A stretch of 64,000 bases of DNA from Phaeobacter sp. J2-8 (GTDB taxonomy: Bacteria; Pseudomonadota; Alphaproteobacteria; Rhodobacterales; Rhodobacteraceae), in assembly GCF_022867865.1 (NCBI RefSeq), contig NZ_JALIEC010000009.1:1-64000 (forward strand), written 5' to 3'. The translations under genes and the position numbers were made by a program. Shown here in pieces: positions 1-8,646 of this stretch. The notes beneath the pieces were generated by a model that was given only the letters and a program-made list of their open reading frames with translations, made no database searches and was not told the DNA's origin. Every line of letters begins with the position of its first letter. The stretch's first letter is position 1.

Positions 1-60
1 CGCGCTCGCTCATCAAAACCCATCCCATGCCCACACTCTCTGCCTGTTCTCATCGGGGCA

Positions 61-109
61 GAGTGTGACACTTCTACTTTGCAGATGTGGGACACTTTAA
101 CTTTGCGGG
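61..109. repeat. Two tandem 24-bp-spaced repeats, possible insertion-sequence end
   Basis: GACACTTCTACTTTGC at 67-82 and GACACTTTAACTTTGC at 91-106 are near-identical direct repeats 24 bp apart. They are preceded by an imperfect hairpin (CACACTCTCTGCC at 31-43 and GGCAGAGTGTG at 57-67). Spaced terminal repeats of this kind are known at the ends of IS21-type elements, where they bind transposase. No transposase lies in the window, so the assignment to an element end running off the left edge is an inference. Confidence 0.35.
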
Positions 110-183
110 TACATGCGCATATCCCATAATTAGGGTTATGTTAAGTGCGCCCAAAGCCAGACATGCGTCATCTCGGCGAACGC

Positions 184-945
184 TTACCCCGCGCGCCGCA
201 TAAGATAGATATCCATCACCCAACCATGCCGGGCGCGCAGGTCTTCTCGGGTTTTGATGATCTGGGCCCCGACCGCATCCAGTTGACCGGCGACCAGCTT
301 CTCTTGCGGCATTGCCACGCAGCCGCCCCACCAGATCGAAATCCCCTCCGGGTCGAGCGTCTCAAACGCGCCACCGCTGTCCAGCACGACAACCACGGTC
401 TCGGCCTCGGGCGGCCACCCTTGCGCGCGCAGTTGACGCCCGGTGAGGATCGTGACCGACCCACCCACCGTATTGAGCGGGATCGCATGTGCGGCGCATA
501 ACGCCTGAATCGAGGTAATGCCGGGGATCACACGTGGCTCTAGCGGCATCCGCCGCCCCAGCCGTTCGGCTATCCGCAGGCTGCTGTCATACAACATCGG
601 ATCGCCCCAGATCAGCAAGGCAACCCGCCCGTTTGGATTTTCCCCCAGCACTGTGCGGATCTGCTGTTCCCAGGATGCGGCAATGGCGTCATGCCACTGT
701 GACACCCCGGTGCGATACGACGGATTGTCGACATCACGCTGCGGCAGGTCGAATTCCACCACCTGTGTCTGTGCGTTGTCCAAATGGCGCGCCAAAAGAT
801 CGCGCCGCAAACCGGCGAGGTCGGTCTTTTCAGGCCCTTTCAACGGGATCAGGATCAGGTCAGCGGCATTCATCGCCTGCACGGCCTGCGCCGTGACGTG
901 ATCCGGGTTGCCGGTTCCAATGCCGATCAGATCAAGTTCGATCAT
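184..945 (-). CDS. cobF: Precorrin-6A synthase (deacetylating) CobF
   Basis: 253-residue SAM-dependent methyltransferase of the aerobic cobalamin pathway. It methylates C-1 of precorrin-5 and releases the acetyl group to give precorrin-6A. The sequence shows the N-terminal glycine-rich loop GIGTGNP (residues 8-14) and the WGDPMLYD segment near residue 113 typical of corrin-ring methylases. Length matches the family. It is the last gene of the minus-strand cob run but lies beyond the terminator that follows cbiM, so it probably needs read-through or its own promoter. Presence of CobF marks the oxygen-dependent route. Confidence 0.95.
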   Translation of the reverse strand: MIELDLIGIGTGNPDHVTAQAVQAMNAADLILIPLKGPEKTDLAGLRRDLLARHLDNAQTQVVEFDLPQRDVDNPSYRTGVSQWHDAIAASWEQQIRTVLGENPNGRVALLIWGDPMLYDSSLRIAERLGRRMPLEPRVIPGITSIQALCAAHAIPLNTVGGSVTILTGRQLRAQGWPPEAETVVVVLDSGGAFETLDPEGISIWWGGCVAMPQEKLVAGQLDAVGAQIIKTREDLRARHGWVMDIYLMRRAG

Positions 946-971
946 CGCAGTGTTTCCAATGCCCGTACTCC

Positions 972-996
972 CGAAAAAGGGGGCCGAAGCCCCCTT
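972..996 (-). terminator. Intrinsic terminator after cbiM
   Basis: GGGGGC-CGAA-GCCCCC (979-994) forms a 6-bp GC stem with a tetraloop. Read on the minus strand it is followed by five T residues (974-978). It sits between the cbiM stop and the cobF start and should end the riboswitch-controlled cbiM transcript. Confidence 0.8.
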
Positions 997-1022
997 GGTG
1001 TCGTCTCAATCACATCTGGTGC

Positions 1023-1688
1023 TCAGGCAAAAAGCCGCGGGGTCACCCAGGCAGAGCCGTTCAGCCCTTGCAGCCGTTTTGCAGCGGCCAGAACGGCCAG
1101 ATCGACCAGCGGCTCCAGCAGGATCACCAGCATGTAAGCCGCGCCAAATGCCATTACCTGGCCAACTTCGGCAAAGCCCTGACCATAGACGGCCCAGAAC
1201 GCCACCCAGGCCACAATACCACCTTGGTATGCGGTCGAAAGAGCCAGCGCCTGGCTGTACTTCAGGTCAACATATGCGGTGCCCGGCGCGATCAGACGCC
1301 GCGCGAGATACTGCAAGCCGAACAGCGGCACCAGCAGTGTGGTCACGTTCATTCCGTATTGCGGCAGGTCAAACTGGGCAAACACAATGCCCTGAATCAA
1401 CAGCCCCAGCGCCAGGCCGATCGCGGCTGGTGCGGCGCCCAACATCAGGAACAGGGTCGAGCCAAGGATCAGGTGCACTTCTGACACGCCAACCGGATAA
1501 TGCGGCAGGATCTGGAAAAACACCAACACTGCCGCCGTCGCCACAACCGTGCGCAACGCGAGCGAGCCCAGCCCCTGCTGGCGCACCGCGTCAAAGGCGG
1601 TCTTGAGCGTATAAAGCCCCGCGGTTGTCGCGGTTGCGTAGCTGAGGATGAGTTTGGCGCCCGTAACGACGCCGGGTTCGATATGCAT
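1023..1688 (-). CDS. cbiM: CbiM-type cobalt (energy-coupling factor) transporter permease
   Basis: 221-residue, almost entirely hydrophobic protein with about six membrane segments. The N-terminus MHIEPG and the following segments resemble CbiM (MHIMEG-type start), the substrate-specific membrane component of cobalt ECF importers. I chose the ATG at 1688 because AAGGAG lies just upstream; the reading frame stays open further, but that part runs through the riboswitch. No CbiN, CbiQ or CbiO genes lie beside it, so its partners must be elsewhere or it works alone. Control by the cobalamin riboswitch directly upstream supports cobalt as substrate. Confidence 0.82.
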   Translation of the reverse strand: MHIEPGVVTGAKLILSYATATTAGLYTLKTAFDAVRQQGLGSLALRTVVATAAVLVFFQILPHYPVGVSEVHLILGSTLFLMLGAAPAAIGLALGLLIQGIVFAQFDLPQYGMNVTTLLVPLFGLQYLARRLIAPGTAYVDLKYSQALALSTAYQGGIVAWVAFWAVYGQGFAEVGQVMAFGAAYMLVILLEPLVDLAVLAAAKRLQGLNGSAWVTPRLFA

Positions 1689-1697
1689 GTCTTTGAT

Positions 1698-1721
1698 CTC
1701 CTTGCCGTCACACCCGACGGC
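1698..1721 (-). promoter_or_regulatory. Hairpin abutting the cbiM Shine-Dalgarno
   Basis: On the minus strand GCCGTC-GGGTGT-GACGGC (1721-1704) is a perfect 6-bp hairpin directly followed by AAGGAG (1703-1698), the presumed cbiM ribosome-binding site. It may be part of the riboswitch expression platform; that role is inferred. Confidence 0.45.
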
Positions 1722-1739
1722 GGGTTGAAATAATCCGAT

Positions 1740-1930
1740 GGCCGGTTTCCTGGCTCGCGGGTCGAGGCAACGCTCTACCTTCCCAGAGGGCATCTCCCCC
1801 AGTGGTCTTTCAGAACGCGCTCTCCGCATACAGTCGCGGGGGCGGCCGGGGCTTTGGGTGCCGCAACTTGGTCCACCCTTCCCCGTTCCCGATTGAGCCC
1901 TGCGCTTTGCGTATGTCTGGGCACCAAACA
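1740..1930 (-). ncRNA. Cobalamin riboswitch upstream of cbiM
   Basis: Read on the minus strand the segment carries the landmarks of the B12 aptamer in order: GTTTGGTGCCC near the 5' end, the B12-box-like GCCGCCCCCGCGACTGTA, CCACTGGGG, CTGGGAAGGTAGAG, and the terminal GCGAGCCAGGAAACCGG. Order and spacing match known cobalamin riboswitches. It should repress cbiM when adenosylcobalamin is plentiful. Confidence 0.93.
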
Positions 1931-1938
1931 GGGGTTCA

Positions 1939-1967
1939 GATAGACGTGAGCCGGCCCGCCAAGTCAA
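1939..1967 (-). promoter_or_regulatory. Probable sigma70-type promoter for riboswitch-cbiM
   Basis: TTGACT (1967-1962) and TCTATC (1944-1939) are separated by exactly 17 nt on the minus strand, and transcription would start just before the aptamer. The -35 box overlaps the cobA stop codon. Assignment is by consensus only. Confidence 0.5.
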
Positions 1968-2710
1968 GCCCCGCATGTCGTCAACGCCGCTTTCGTTTCC
2001 GCCAATGGGCCATAAAGGATCACCGCCGGCTGGTCGGGACGCGCCTGGGCAAGCTGCTTGGCCAGTGTCGCAATCGTGCTGCGATGCAGGCGTTGTTCGG
2101 GATGGCCGACGGCCTCGGCCAGCAGGGCAGGCGTTTCCGGCGACAGACCGTGGGCAATCAGACCGGCCGCCAGTTTGGGAAAGGTGCGTTTCCCCATGTA
2201 AACCACTGTTGTGGCTTCGGAATCTGCCAGCGCGGGCCAATTCAGCGTCTCGGGCAATTCGCCCGTCACATCCGCCCCGGTCACAAATTGCACCCGCCGC
2301 GCGGTCAACCGCCGGGTCAATGGCAACCCCGCCGCCGCCGCCGCCGCACAGGCCGACGGCACGCCGGGAATGATTTCATAGGCTATTTCCGCAGCCTCCA
2401 GCGCAATCATCTCTTCTTCGAGACGCCCAAAAATTCCGCTATCCCCGGATTTCAACCGCACGACCCGCGCGCCGGTTCGGGCATGATCCACCAACAGACG
2501 GTTGACATGATCCTGCTTGACCGAGGGGCGGCGCGCCCGTTTGCCAACGGCAATCAGCTCGGCATTGGCCCCCGCATGGCTTAGGACCGGCCCCGAAGCC
2601 AGATCATCAAACAGCACCACATCGGCGCGTTGCAACCGGTCCACCGCCTTGAGGGTCAGCAGGTCCGGGTCGCCCGCACCGGACGACACAAAAGAGACAA
2701 ATGCGCTCAT
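1964..2710 (-). CDS. cobA: Uroporphyrinogen-III C-methyltransferase (SUMT)
   Basis: 248-residue SAM-dependent enzyme that methylates uroporphyrinogen III at C-2 and C-7 to give precorrin-2, the entry step of corrin synthesis. Visible are GAGDPDLLTL (residues 11-20), the LKSGDSGIFGR loop near residue 86 and VVYMGKRT near residue 167, all typical of SUMT. No CysG-like extra domain is present. The ATG overlaps the cobB stop codon by 4 bp (ATGA), so translation is coupled. It is the last gene of the long minus-strand cob run; its 3' end abuts the cbiM promoter. Confidence 0.95.
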   Translation of the reverse strand: MSAFVSFVSSGAGDPDLLTLKAVDRLQRADVVLFDDLASGPVLSHAGANAELIAVGKRARRPSVKQDHVNRLLVDHARTGARVVRLKSGDSGIFGRLEEEMIALEAAEIAYEIIPGVPSACAAAAAAGLPLTRRLTARRVQFVTGADVTGELPETLNWPALADSEATTVVYMGKRTFPKLAAGLIAHGLSPETPALLAEAVGHPEQRLHRSTIATLAKQLAQARPDQPAVILYGPLAETKAALTTCGA

Positions 2711-4046
2711 TGGCTGGCCTCGGCGATAAGATGAAAGAAGGTTCCGCTGACCTGACCACCGCCCGCGGCATGGCCCGAAGCCGCGCTTTTGCGTTGCGAT
2801 CCGGTTTGCGCCACGACAAGCCCGTTAGCATCACGCACTTCGGCAAGCGGGGCATCCGGCTGGCTCAGGATACGGGCATAATGGAACTCATGCCCGCGCA
2901 GGCGTGTGCCCACCTCGAACCCCGGCATCGGCGCAGAAAGCTCTGCCAGACGATAGCCCAGGTTCATTTTGCGCTTGGCAAAACTGGTCTCAAGCCCCAG
3001 CAACCCCAGCATCTGGTGCCGCTGCCCCTGAGCATCGACCAACCCGGCCCCCAGTGCCATATAGCCCCCGCATTCACCGTGAACGGCGCGGGTCTGGGCA
3101 AAACGGTGCAGACCGGACCGTAGCCGGTCATTGCCCGCCAGCCGCCCGGCGTGCAGTTCGGGATAGCCGCCCGGCAGCCAACAACAATCCGCGCTGTCAT
3201 CCGGGCCCTCATCCGCCAGCGGGGAAAACGGCAGGATCGTCGCGCCGGCGCTGCGCCAGCCCTCTATCAGATGCGGATAGACAAAGGAAAAAGCCGCATC
3301 CCGCGCCAGGGCAATACGTGCCCCGGGTGGGCGCGTTGGCGGCGGCGGCGCGCTGGCATGGCCCGCCCCGTCCCGTGCCGCCGCAACAATCGCGTCCAGA
3401 TCGCAATACTGCGACACGGCCTTGCCTGCCTCGCTCAGCAATCTTTCAAGATCTGCGGTTTCTTCGGCCTGCACCAGCCCAAGATGGCGCGAGGGCAGCT
3501 CGATCCCGACCTGACGCGGCAAGGCGCCCAGAACGGCAATTCCGGCCTGCGCAAAGCGGCCCGCACCAGCGTATCATGGCGCGGCGAGGCAACATTGTTC
3601 AACACCACCCCGGCGATGGGCACATCCGCGCGAAACCGCGCCAGGCCCTGCGCCACGGCGGCGGCGCTCTGGGCCTGTCCGGTCACATCAATTACCAGGA
3701 TCACCGGCCAGCCCATCAGCGCCGCGATGTCGGCACTGGCCCCTGCGCCGGTTTCACCCGGCACCGCCACGCCGTCAAACAGCCCCATGGACCCTTCGGC
3801 CAACGCAATATCGGCTGTCCGATCCGCCAGCGCATGCATGCGCTCTGCTGACATCGCCCAGCCATCCAGATTGAACGAGGCCCGCCCAGACGCCACGGTG
3901 TGAAAGGCCGGATCAATATAGTCGGGACCACATTTGAACGGCTGCACCGCCATGTCGCGCGCCCGCAGCGCCGCCATCAGCCCCAGCGTGAACGTGGTTT
4001 TCCCCACGCCCGACGCCGCGCCGGAAATCACCAGACCGGGCGTCAT
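2707..4046 (-). CDS. cobB: Hydrogenobyrinic acid a,c-diamide synthase CobB (frameshifted)
   Basis: Glutamine-dependent ATP enzyme that amidates the a and c side chains of hydrogenobyrinate. The N-terminal part (4046 to about 3556) has the P-loop [10 protein letters not shown] (residues 9-18) and a dethiobiotin-synthetase-like domain. The C-terminal part is a type-3 glutaminase domain with the nucleophile in ECGGYM. The two halves are in different frames: near 3556 one base is missing (a reading of GCC TTT instead of GC TTT restores ARG-ALA-ALA-PHE-ALA). Corrected length is about 446 residues, normal for the family. Both parts are fully conserved, so a sequence error is more likely than decay. 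Confidence 0.9.
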
Positions 4047-4828
4047 GCGCCGGTCTCCGGAAAGCGGGGATCGGTGCCCACAGGACGGTAGCGGCGATCA
4101 TAATCCCCGGCATAAAGACGGCTCTCGGCAAAGTCCTCTGCCCCGATCGACCGGCCAACCAGGATCAGCGCGGTGCGCGCCATTTCGGCGCCGACGGCGG
4201 TTTCCAACGTGGACAGGGTGGCATGCACCACCCGCTCATCCGGCCAGCTTGCGCGCCAGACCACCGCAACGGGACAGTCTGCGCCGTAATGCGGGCGCAA
4301 TGTGGCGACCACCTTGTCCAGCACATGCACCGACAGATGGATCGCCAGCACAGCCCCGGTGCGGGCAAAGTTTTCCAGGCTCTCTGCGGCGGGCATTGCG
4401 CTGGCTCGCCCCGATACCCGCGTCAACACCACCGATTGCACCACGCCCGGCAGGGTCAGCTCTGCGCCAAGCGTCGCCGCGGCGGCGGCAAAGCTGGGCA
4501 CGCCGGGGGTCACGTCATAGGGGATGTCCAACCGGCGCAAGCGGCGCAATTGTTCGCCCATTGCTGACCAGACCGACAGATCCCCGGAATGCAGCCGCGC
4601 CACATCCTGACCCGCGCGATGCGCCTCGGCGATCAGATCTATGATCTCGTCCAGCGACAGCGGCGCGGTGTTGACGATCCGCGCGCCCGGCGGGCAATGC
4701 GCCAACAGCGCCTCGGGCACCAGCGACCCGGCATAAAGACAAACCGGGCTGGCCGCGATCAGATCGCGCCCCCGCAGGGTGATCAGATCCGCCGCCCCCG
4801 GTCCAGCCCCGATGAAATGCACCGTCAT
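4043..4828 (-). CDS. cobM: Precorrin-4 C11-methyltransferase
   Basis: 261-residue corrin methylase that converts precorrin-4 to precorrin-5. The N-terminus [18 protein letters not shown] carries the SAM-binding loop, and [14 protein letters not shown] near residue 82 is the second conserved loop of CobM/CbiF proteins. I chose the ATG at 4828: it has AAGGAGA upstream and overlaps the cobE stop by 4 bp. The gene overlaps cobB by 4 bp at its end. Order cobE-cobM-cobB-cobA follows no strict pathway order but is a tightly coupled operon. Confidence 0.95.
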   Translation of the reverse strand: MTVHFIGAGPGAADLITLRGRDLIAASPVCLYAGSLVPEALLAHCPPGARIVNTAPLSLDEIIDLIAEAHRAGQDVARLHSGDLSVWSAMGEQLRRLRRLDIPYDVTPGVPSFAAAAATLGAELTLPGVVQSVVLTRVSGRASAMPAAESLENFARTGAVLAIHLSVHVLDKVVATLRPHYGADCPVAVVWRASWPDERVVHATLSTLETAVGAEMARTALILVGRSIGAEDFAESRLYAGDYDRRYRPVGTDPRFPETGA

Positions 4829-5223
4829 GTTGTCTCTCCTTGTGCGATTGCGACGCTGACGCCGCCAATAATCCTGCGTGTTTGACACAGCCGTGCGCCC
4901 GGTCCCGCCGCGATCAACGCCGCCGCTTCGGCCACGGACCCGGTGCCATAGGCGGCCAGCGCGGCCGATGATTGCGTGGGGGTTGCAACGCCGGCCACAT
5001 CAACGCCGATCACCGGCGCATCGGGCAGAAGGGCGGCGAGTGTCTGTGCCTTGGCCTTGGCTGTGGCGACGCCATCGACCGGTCTGGCCTGATCTGCCGG
5101 TCCGGCCTGTGCCCCGACCTCGGCCAAAGCCGCAGCCAGGGCCGCAGTCAAAGCCGTTGTCAGGGCCTCGGCACTTACGGATTTGCGAAACCCAAGCCCA
5201 ACGAACAAACCCGGCCCTGTCAT
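4825..5223 (-). CDS. cobE: CobE / CbiG C-terminal-domain cobalamin biosynthesis protein
   Basis: 132-residue protein matching the C-terminal domain of CbiG, called CobE in Pseudomonas-type pathways. It has [13 protein letters not shown] near the N-terminus and [10 protein letters not shown] in the middle. The exact biochemical role of CobE in the aerobic route is not settled. The ATG at 5223 overlaps the cobL stop and the stop overlaps the cobM start, each by 4 bp. The protein is alanine-rich in its first half, so similarity there is less informative. Confidence 0.85.
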   Translation of the reverse strand: MTGPGLFVGLGFRKSVSAEALTTALTAALAAALAEVGAQAGPADQARPVDGVATAKAKAQTLAALLPDAPVIGVDVAGVATPTQSSAALAAYGTGSVAEAAALIAAGPGARLCQTRRIIGGVSVAIAQGETT

Positions 5224-6413
5224 CGCGTCACCGCCCATTGCACCAGCGGACGTGCATTGACCCAGCCACGCAACCGCCCCAAGGGCGCGGCCTGGGCAAT
5301 GTCAATCCGGGTCAACGTCCCGCCATGTTGTGCCTGCATTGCCAGCAACAGGGTTTCGGTTTCCAGCGTGACCGCATTGACGACAAGCCGGGCACCGGGC
5401 ATCAAATAGCCCCAAAGCGCGGCAAACAGATCCGCCGAGCCGCCACCGCCGACAAAAATCGCATCCGGTGTCGGCAGATCGTGGCTCAGCGCCTCTGGCG
5501 CGCGGCCCTGAAGCAGGGTGATCTGCCGCGACAAGGCAAAAGTCGCAATATTGGCACGGATGTTGGCACACCGTTCGGCGCGCGGCTCAATCGTGAGCGC
5601 ATGACCGCCCGCCAGCGCCCATTCGACCGACACCGACCCGGAACCACCGCCGATGTCCCACAGCATTTCGCCGGGTCTTGGGGCAAGCGCTGCAAGGGTC
5701 AGCGCACGTTGCGGTGATTTTGTAATCTGCCCGTCATGGTGAAACAGATGCTCGCCCCGACCCGGCACACCGGACAGCCCGATCCCACGCGCAAGATCGG
5801 CCCCATCCAGCGCAACAGCCACCGGCGCGGCGATCCCGTCGAGCTGAAAGTCATCTGCGCGGGTCTGGCGGTGGCGTTCTTTTGGACCGCCAAGCCGTTC
5901 GAGCACATGCATCCGCACCGCGCCAAACCCCGCCGCTGTCAGCCATTGCGCCAATGCGTCTGGCGCCGCCTCATCCCGCAGGGTGGCCAGGATCTTTGCA
6001 CCGCGATGCAGCACCGTAGAAAGGGCCGTGAACTCTGCCGCATGCAGGGCCAGCGCACGGGTCTCTTCGACCCGCCAACCCAGACGCGCACAGGCCAGCG
6101 ACACCACACCCGCCACCGGATGGGCGCGCCATTCGTCGGGGGCCAGCCGCTGCGCGAGCATACTGCCGGCGCCAAACCAGAACGGATCCCCCGAGGCCAG
6201 CACCACCACAGGCTGTCCGCGCAATGCCAGCACCGGCGCCAGATCAAACGGCACCGGCCAGGGCCGACCGCGCGTGCCGGCCTGCACCAGATCAAGATGG
6301 CGCGGCCCGCCAAAGATCACCTGCGCCTGCGCGATTGCATCGCGGCTTGCATCCGACAGCCCGCACAGGCCATCTTCGCCCAGACCGATCACATTCAGCC
6401 AAGGATCAGACAT
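5220..6413 (-). CDS. cobL: Precorrin-6Y C5,15-methyltransferase (decarboxylating)
   Basis: 397-residue fusion of a CbiE-type methylase (N-terminal, VIGLGEDG near residue 9) and a CbiT-type decarboxylating methylase (C-terminal, SAM motif DIGGGSGSVSVEWA near residue 240). It methylates C-5 and C-15 and decarboxylates the acetate on ring C to give precorrin-8. I chose the ATG at 6413, which starts MSDPWLNVIGLG. That start codon shares two bases with the cobK start codon on the opposite strand (CATG at 6411-6414). Confidence 0.95.
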   Translation of the reverse strand: MSDPWLNVIGLGEDGLCGLSDASRDAIAQAQVIFGGPRHLDLVQAGTRGRPWPVPFDLAPVLALRGQPVVVLASGDPFWFGAGSMLAQRLAPDEWRAHPVAGVVSLACARLGWRVEETRALALHAAEFTALSTVLHRGAKILATLRDEAAPDALAQWLTAAGFGAVRMHVLERLGGPKERHRQTRADDFQLDGIAAPVAVALDGADLARGIGLSGVPGRGEHLFHHDGQITKSPQRALTLAALAPRPGEMLWDIGGGSGSVSVEWALAGGHALTIEPRAERCANIRANIATFALSRQITLLQGRAPEALSHDLPTPDAIFVGGGGSADLFAALWGYLMPGARLVVNAVTLETETLLLAMQAQHGGTLTRIDIAQAAPLGRLRGWVNARPLVQWAVTR

Positions 6414-7194
6414 GACCCGCCTCTTGCTGCTTGGCGGCACCAGCGAAGCGAGCCAGCTGGCCCGCCGTCTTGCCGACACGCCGATCCCGGCGACCTTCTC
6501 TTATGCCGGACGTACATTGGCCCCGGCGGCCCAACCGCTGCCGACGCGCATTGGCGGATTTGGTGGCAGCGCCGGGCTGGCCGCCTATATCCGCGCCCAG
6601 AACATCAGCCATGTGATCGACGCGACCCATCCTTTTGCCGCCCGGATCAGCCAGAATGCGATTGCCGCCTGTGCCGAGACCGGCACGCCTTTGCTGGGTT
6701 TTGAACGTGCGCCGTGGCAACCGGGTGCCGGGGATCGCTGGCGGCATGTCCAAAGCGTGCAGGACGCGCCAAGCGCCCTGCCGCCGCCACAGACACAGCC
6801 CGCCGCGCGGGTGTTCCTTGCCATCGGCAAGCAGCAGCTTGATCTGTTTGCCGCGCAGACGCATCACCACTACCTCGTGCGGTTGGTGGATCCACCCGCC
6901 GCGCCCCTGCCCCTGCGCCATGCCGAGGTTGTCATCGCCCGCGGCCCCTTTACCGAGGCTGACGACAGCGCCCTGTTGCGCCGTCATGCGATCAGTCACA
7001 TCGTGGCAAAGAATTCCGGCGGCACCGGGGCCGAGGCCAAGTTGTTGGCGGCGCGGGTGCTGGGGATCGAGGTCATCATGATAGACCGCCCCGACCTGCC
7101 TGCGCGCGCCACCTGCGACACGACGGGTGGGGTCTTTGAGTGGTTGCGCGATCATGGGGTGACCCCGGACAATGTGGCCCCGCGCGGCGTATAG
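6412..7194 (+). CDS. cobK: Precorrin-6A reductase
   Basis: 260-residue NADPH-dependent enzyme that reduces precorrin-6A to precorrin-6B. The N-terminus MTRLLLLGGTSEAS is the family's nucleotide-binding start, and VVIARGPFTE and VAKNSGG are present downstream. It is the only gene of the early corrin pathway here on the plus strand. Its start overlaps the cobL start by 2 bp and its 3' end overlaps the 3' end of cobJ by 43 bp. A transcript of the minus-strand cob operon would therefore carry the full antisense of cobK. No Shine-Dalgarno better than AAGGA (6401-6405) is visible. Confidence 0.93.
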   Translation: MTRLLLLGGTSEASQLARRLADTPIPATFSYAGRTLAPAAQPLPTRIGGFGGSAGLAAYIRAQNISHVIDATHPFAARISQNAIAACAETGTPLLGFERAPWQPGAGDRWRHVQSVQDAPSALPPPQTQPAARVFLAIGKQQLDLFAAQTHHHYLVRLVDPPAAPLPLRHAEVVIARGPFTEADDSALLRRHAISHIVAKNSGGTGAEAKLLAARVLGIEVIMIDRPDLPARATCDTTGGVFEWLRDHGVTPDNVAPRGV

Positions 7195-7904
7195 ACCCAA
7201 TCGCCGGTGCGGCGCGTGGCGCTGTTGCCGACAAGAACCACCGTGCGCATATCCGCCATCTCCGGCGTCGCCTGATCGAGGGTGACAACCTGCACCGCCT
7301 CCTGTGCGGTCGACACCGCCCGCGCAAAGATGATCAGCCGATCCGGCCCGCATTCCTCGCGCAGGATGTCCAGCACCCGGGCAAATTGATGCGGGCGGGC
7401 CTTGGATCGCGGGTTGTAGAACGCCATCGCGAAATCACCACGCGCCGCATGGCGCAGGCGATGTTCAACCAGCGCAAATGGCTTGAGGTTGTCGCTGAGG
7501 TTGATTGCACAGAAGTCATGGCCCAGCGGTGCCCCGACCCGCGCCGCCGCCGCCAGCATTGCGGTGATGCCCGGCAGAATACGGATCTCGGTCTGCGCGG
7601 CCTCCGGGCTGGCCTCCACCTGTTCGAACAGCGCCGAGGCCATGGCAAACACCCCCGGATCACCCGAAGACACAATCACCACGCGCAGCCCCTGTGCCGC
7701 CATCTCCAGCGCATGACGGGCGCGGTCCAGCTCGACCCGGTTGTCCGAGCTGTGCAACCGCAACCCCGGACGTGGCGCGATGCGGGCGACATAGGGAATA
7801 TAACCCACAATATCCGTGGCTTGATCCAGCGCGGCGCGCACCTCTGGCGTCACCAGATCCTCTGCCCCCGGTCCCAGCCCGGCCACAACCACCCAGCCGC
7901 TCAT
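7152..7904 (-). CDS. cobJ: Precorrin-3B C17-methyltransferase
   Basis: 250-residue SAM-dependent enzyme that methylates C-17 and contracts the corrin ring. SAM loop VAGLGPGAEDLVTPE near residue 7, then SSGDPGVFAMAS near residue 72 and MAFYNPRSKAR near residue 163, are typical of CobJ/CbiH. I chose the ATG at 7904, which overlaps the cobI stop by 4 bp. The last 43 bp overlap cobK tail-to-tail. The next gene in the same direction (cobL) begins 738 bp on, beyond cobK. Confidence 0.95.
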   Translation of the reverse strand: MSGWVVVAGLGPGAEDLVTPEVRAALDQATDIVGYIPYVARIAPRPGLRLHSSDNRVELDRARHALEMAAQGLRVVIVSSGDPGVFAMASALFEQVEASPEAAQTEIRILPGITAMLAAAARVGAPLGHDFCAINLSDNLKPFALVEHRLRHAARGDFAMAFYNPRSKARPHQFARVLDILREECGPDRLIIFARAVSTAQEAVQVVTLDQATPEMADMRTVVLVGNSATRRTGDWVYTPRGATLSGVTP

Positions 7905-8641
7905 TGCGCGGCCTCGACCAGGGTCGGACGGCGGCCATGACCATGCACCAACACAATTGCAAAATACGGGCAATCGCCATCGTCGGTGTCGATCAGCCGC
8001 GCGATGCGTTGATCGGGCATTGTGCCGCGCTCGACCAGCCAAGCCTGTGACAGCCGCCCGGCGCGGTCCAGCGCGCGCTTGATCTTGGGCAGATTGCGCC
8101 CGGTTTTCATCACCACCACTGCATCGGCCCCCTGCATCTGGGCGGCCAATTGATCTTCTGACATCGACCCCATGAGCACGGACATCACGTCGTCGCCCCA
8201 TGTCATCGGCTCGCCAATCGCGGTCCAACAGCCCGTCATGCCCGTGATGCCGGGGATCACTTCGATCTCCAGCCGGTCGCGCAGGCGGGTGTAAAGATGC
8301 ATGAACGAGCCGTAGAAAAACGGATCACCCTCACATAACACCACCACATCGCGGTCTTGCGCCAGCGCGGTCAGCCGCGCCGCCCAGTCATCATAAAACC
8401 TTGCCAGCAGCTGGTTGTATTCCGGGCTGTCAAACGGGATTTCGGTGGTGACAGGGTATTCCATCGCATGTTCACGAACAGCGGTGTGCAGCATCCCCTC
8501 GACAATCCGGCGGGCCTGACCAAATCGCCCTTTCTTGCGAAAATAGGCGATATCGCTGGCGCCACGCACCGCGCGGTCGGCGCGGCGTGACATCAGGTCG
8601 GGATCGCCCGGCCCAAGACCGGCACAGATAATACGTCCCAT
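7901..8641 (-). CDS. cobI: Precorrin-2 C20-methyltransferase
   Basis: 246-residue corrin methylase that converts precorrin-2 to precorrin-3A. The N-terminus MGRIICAGLGPGDPDLMSRRA has the SAM loop, and LCEGDPFFYGSFMHLY near residue 97 is diagnostic of CobI/CbiL. The ATG at 8641 has AGGAGT nine bases upstream. It lies 5 bp after cobH and overlaps cobJ by 4 bp. Confidence 0.96.
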   Translation of the reverse strand: MGRIICAGLGPGDPDLMSRRADRAVRGASDIAYFRKKGRFGQARRIVEGMLHTAVREHAMEYPVTTEIPFDSPEYNQLLARFYDDWAARLTALAQDRDVVVLCEGDPFFYGSFMHLYTRLRDRLEIEVIPGITGMTGCWTAIGEPMTWGDDVMSVLMGSMSEDQLAAQMQGADAVVVMKTGRNLPKIKRALDRAGRLSQAWLVERGTMPDQRIARLIDTDDGDCPYFAIVLVHGHGRRPTLVEAAQ

Positions 8642-8646
8642 GTCGC

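Noticed and set aside
1689-2240. Upstream extension of the cbiM frame to a 405-residue protein
   Set aside because: The extra part runs through the cobalamin riboswitch and the end of cobA; CbiM homology begins at the ATG at 1688.
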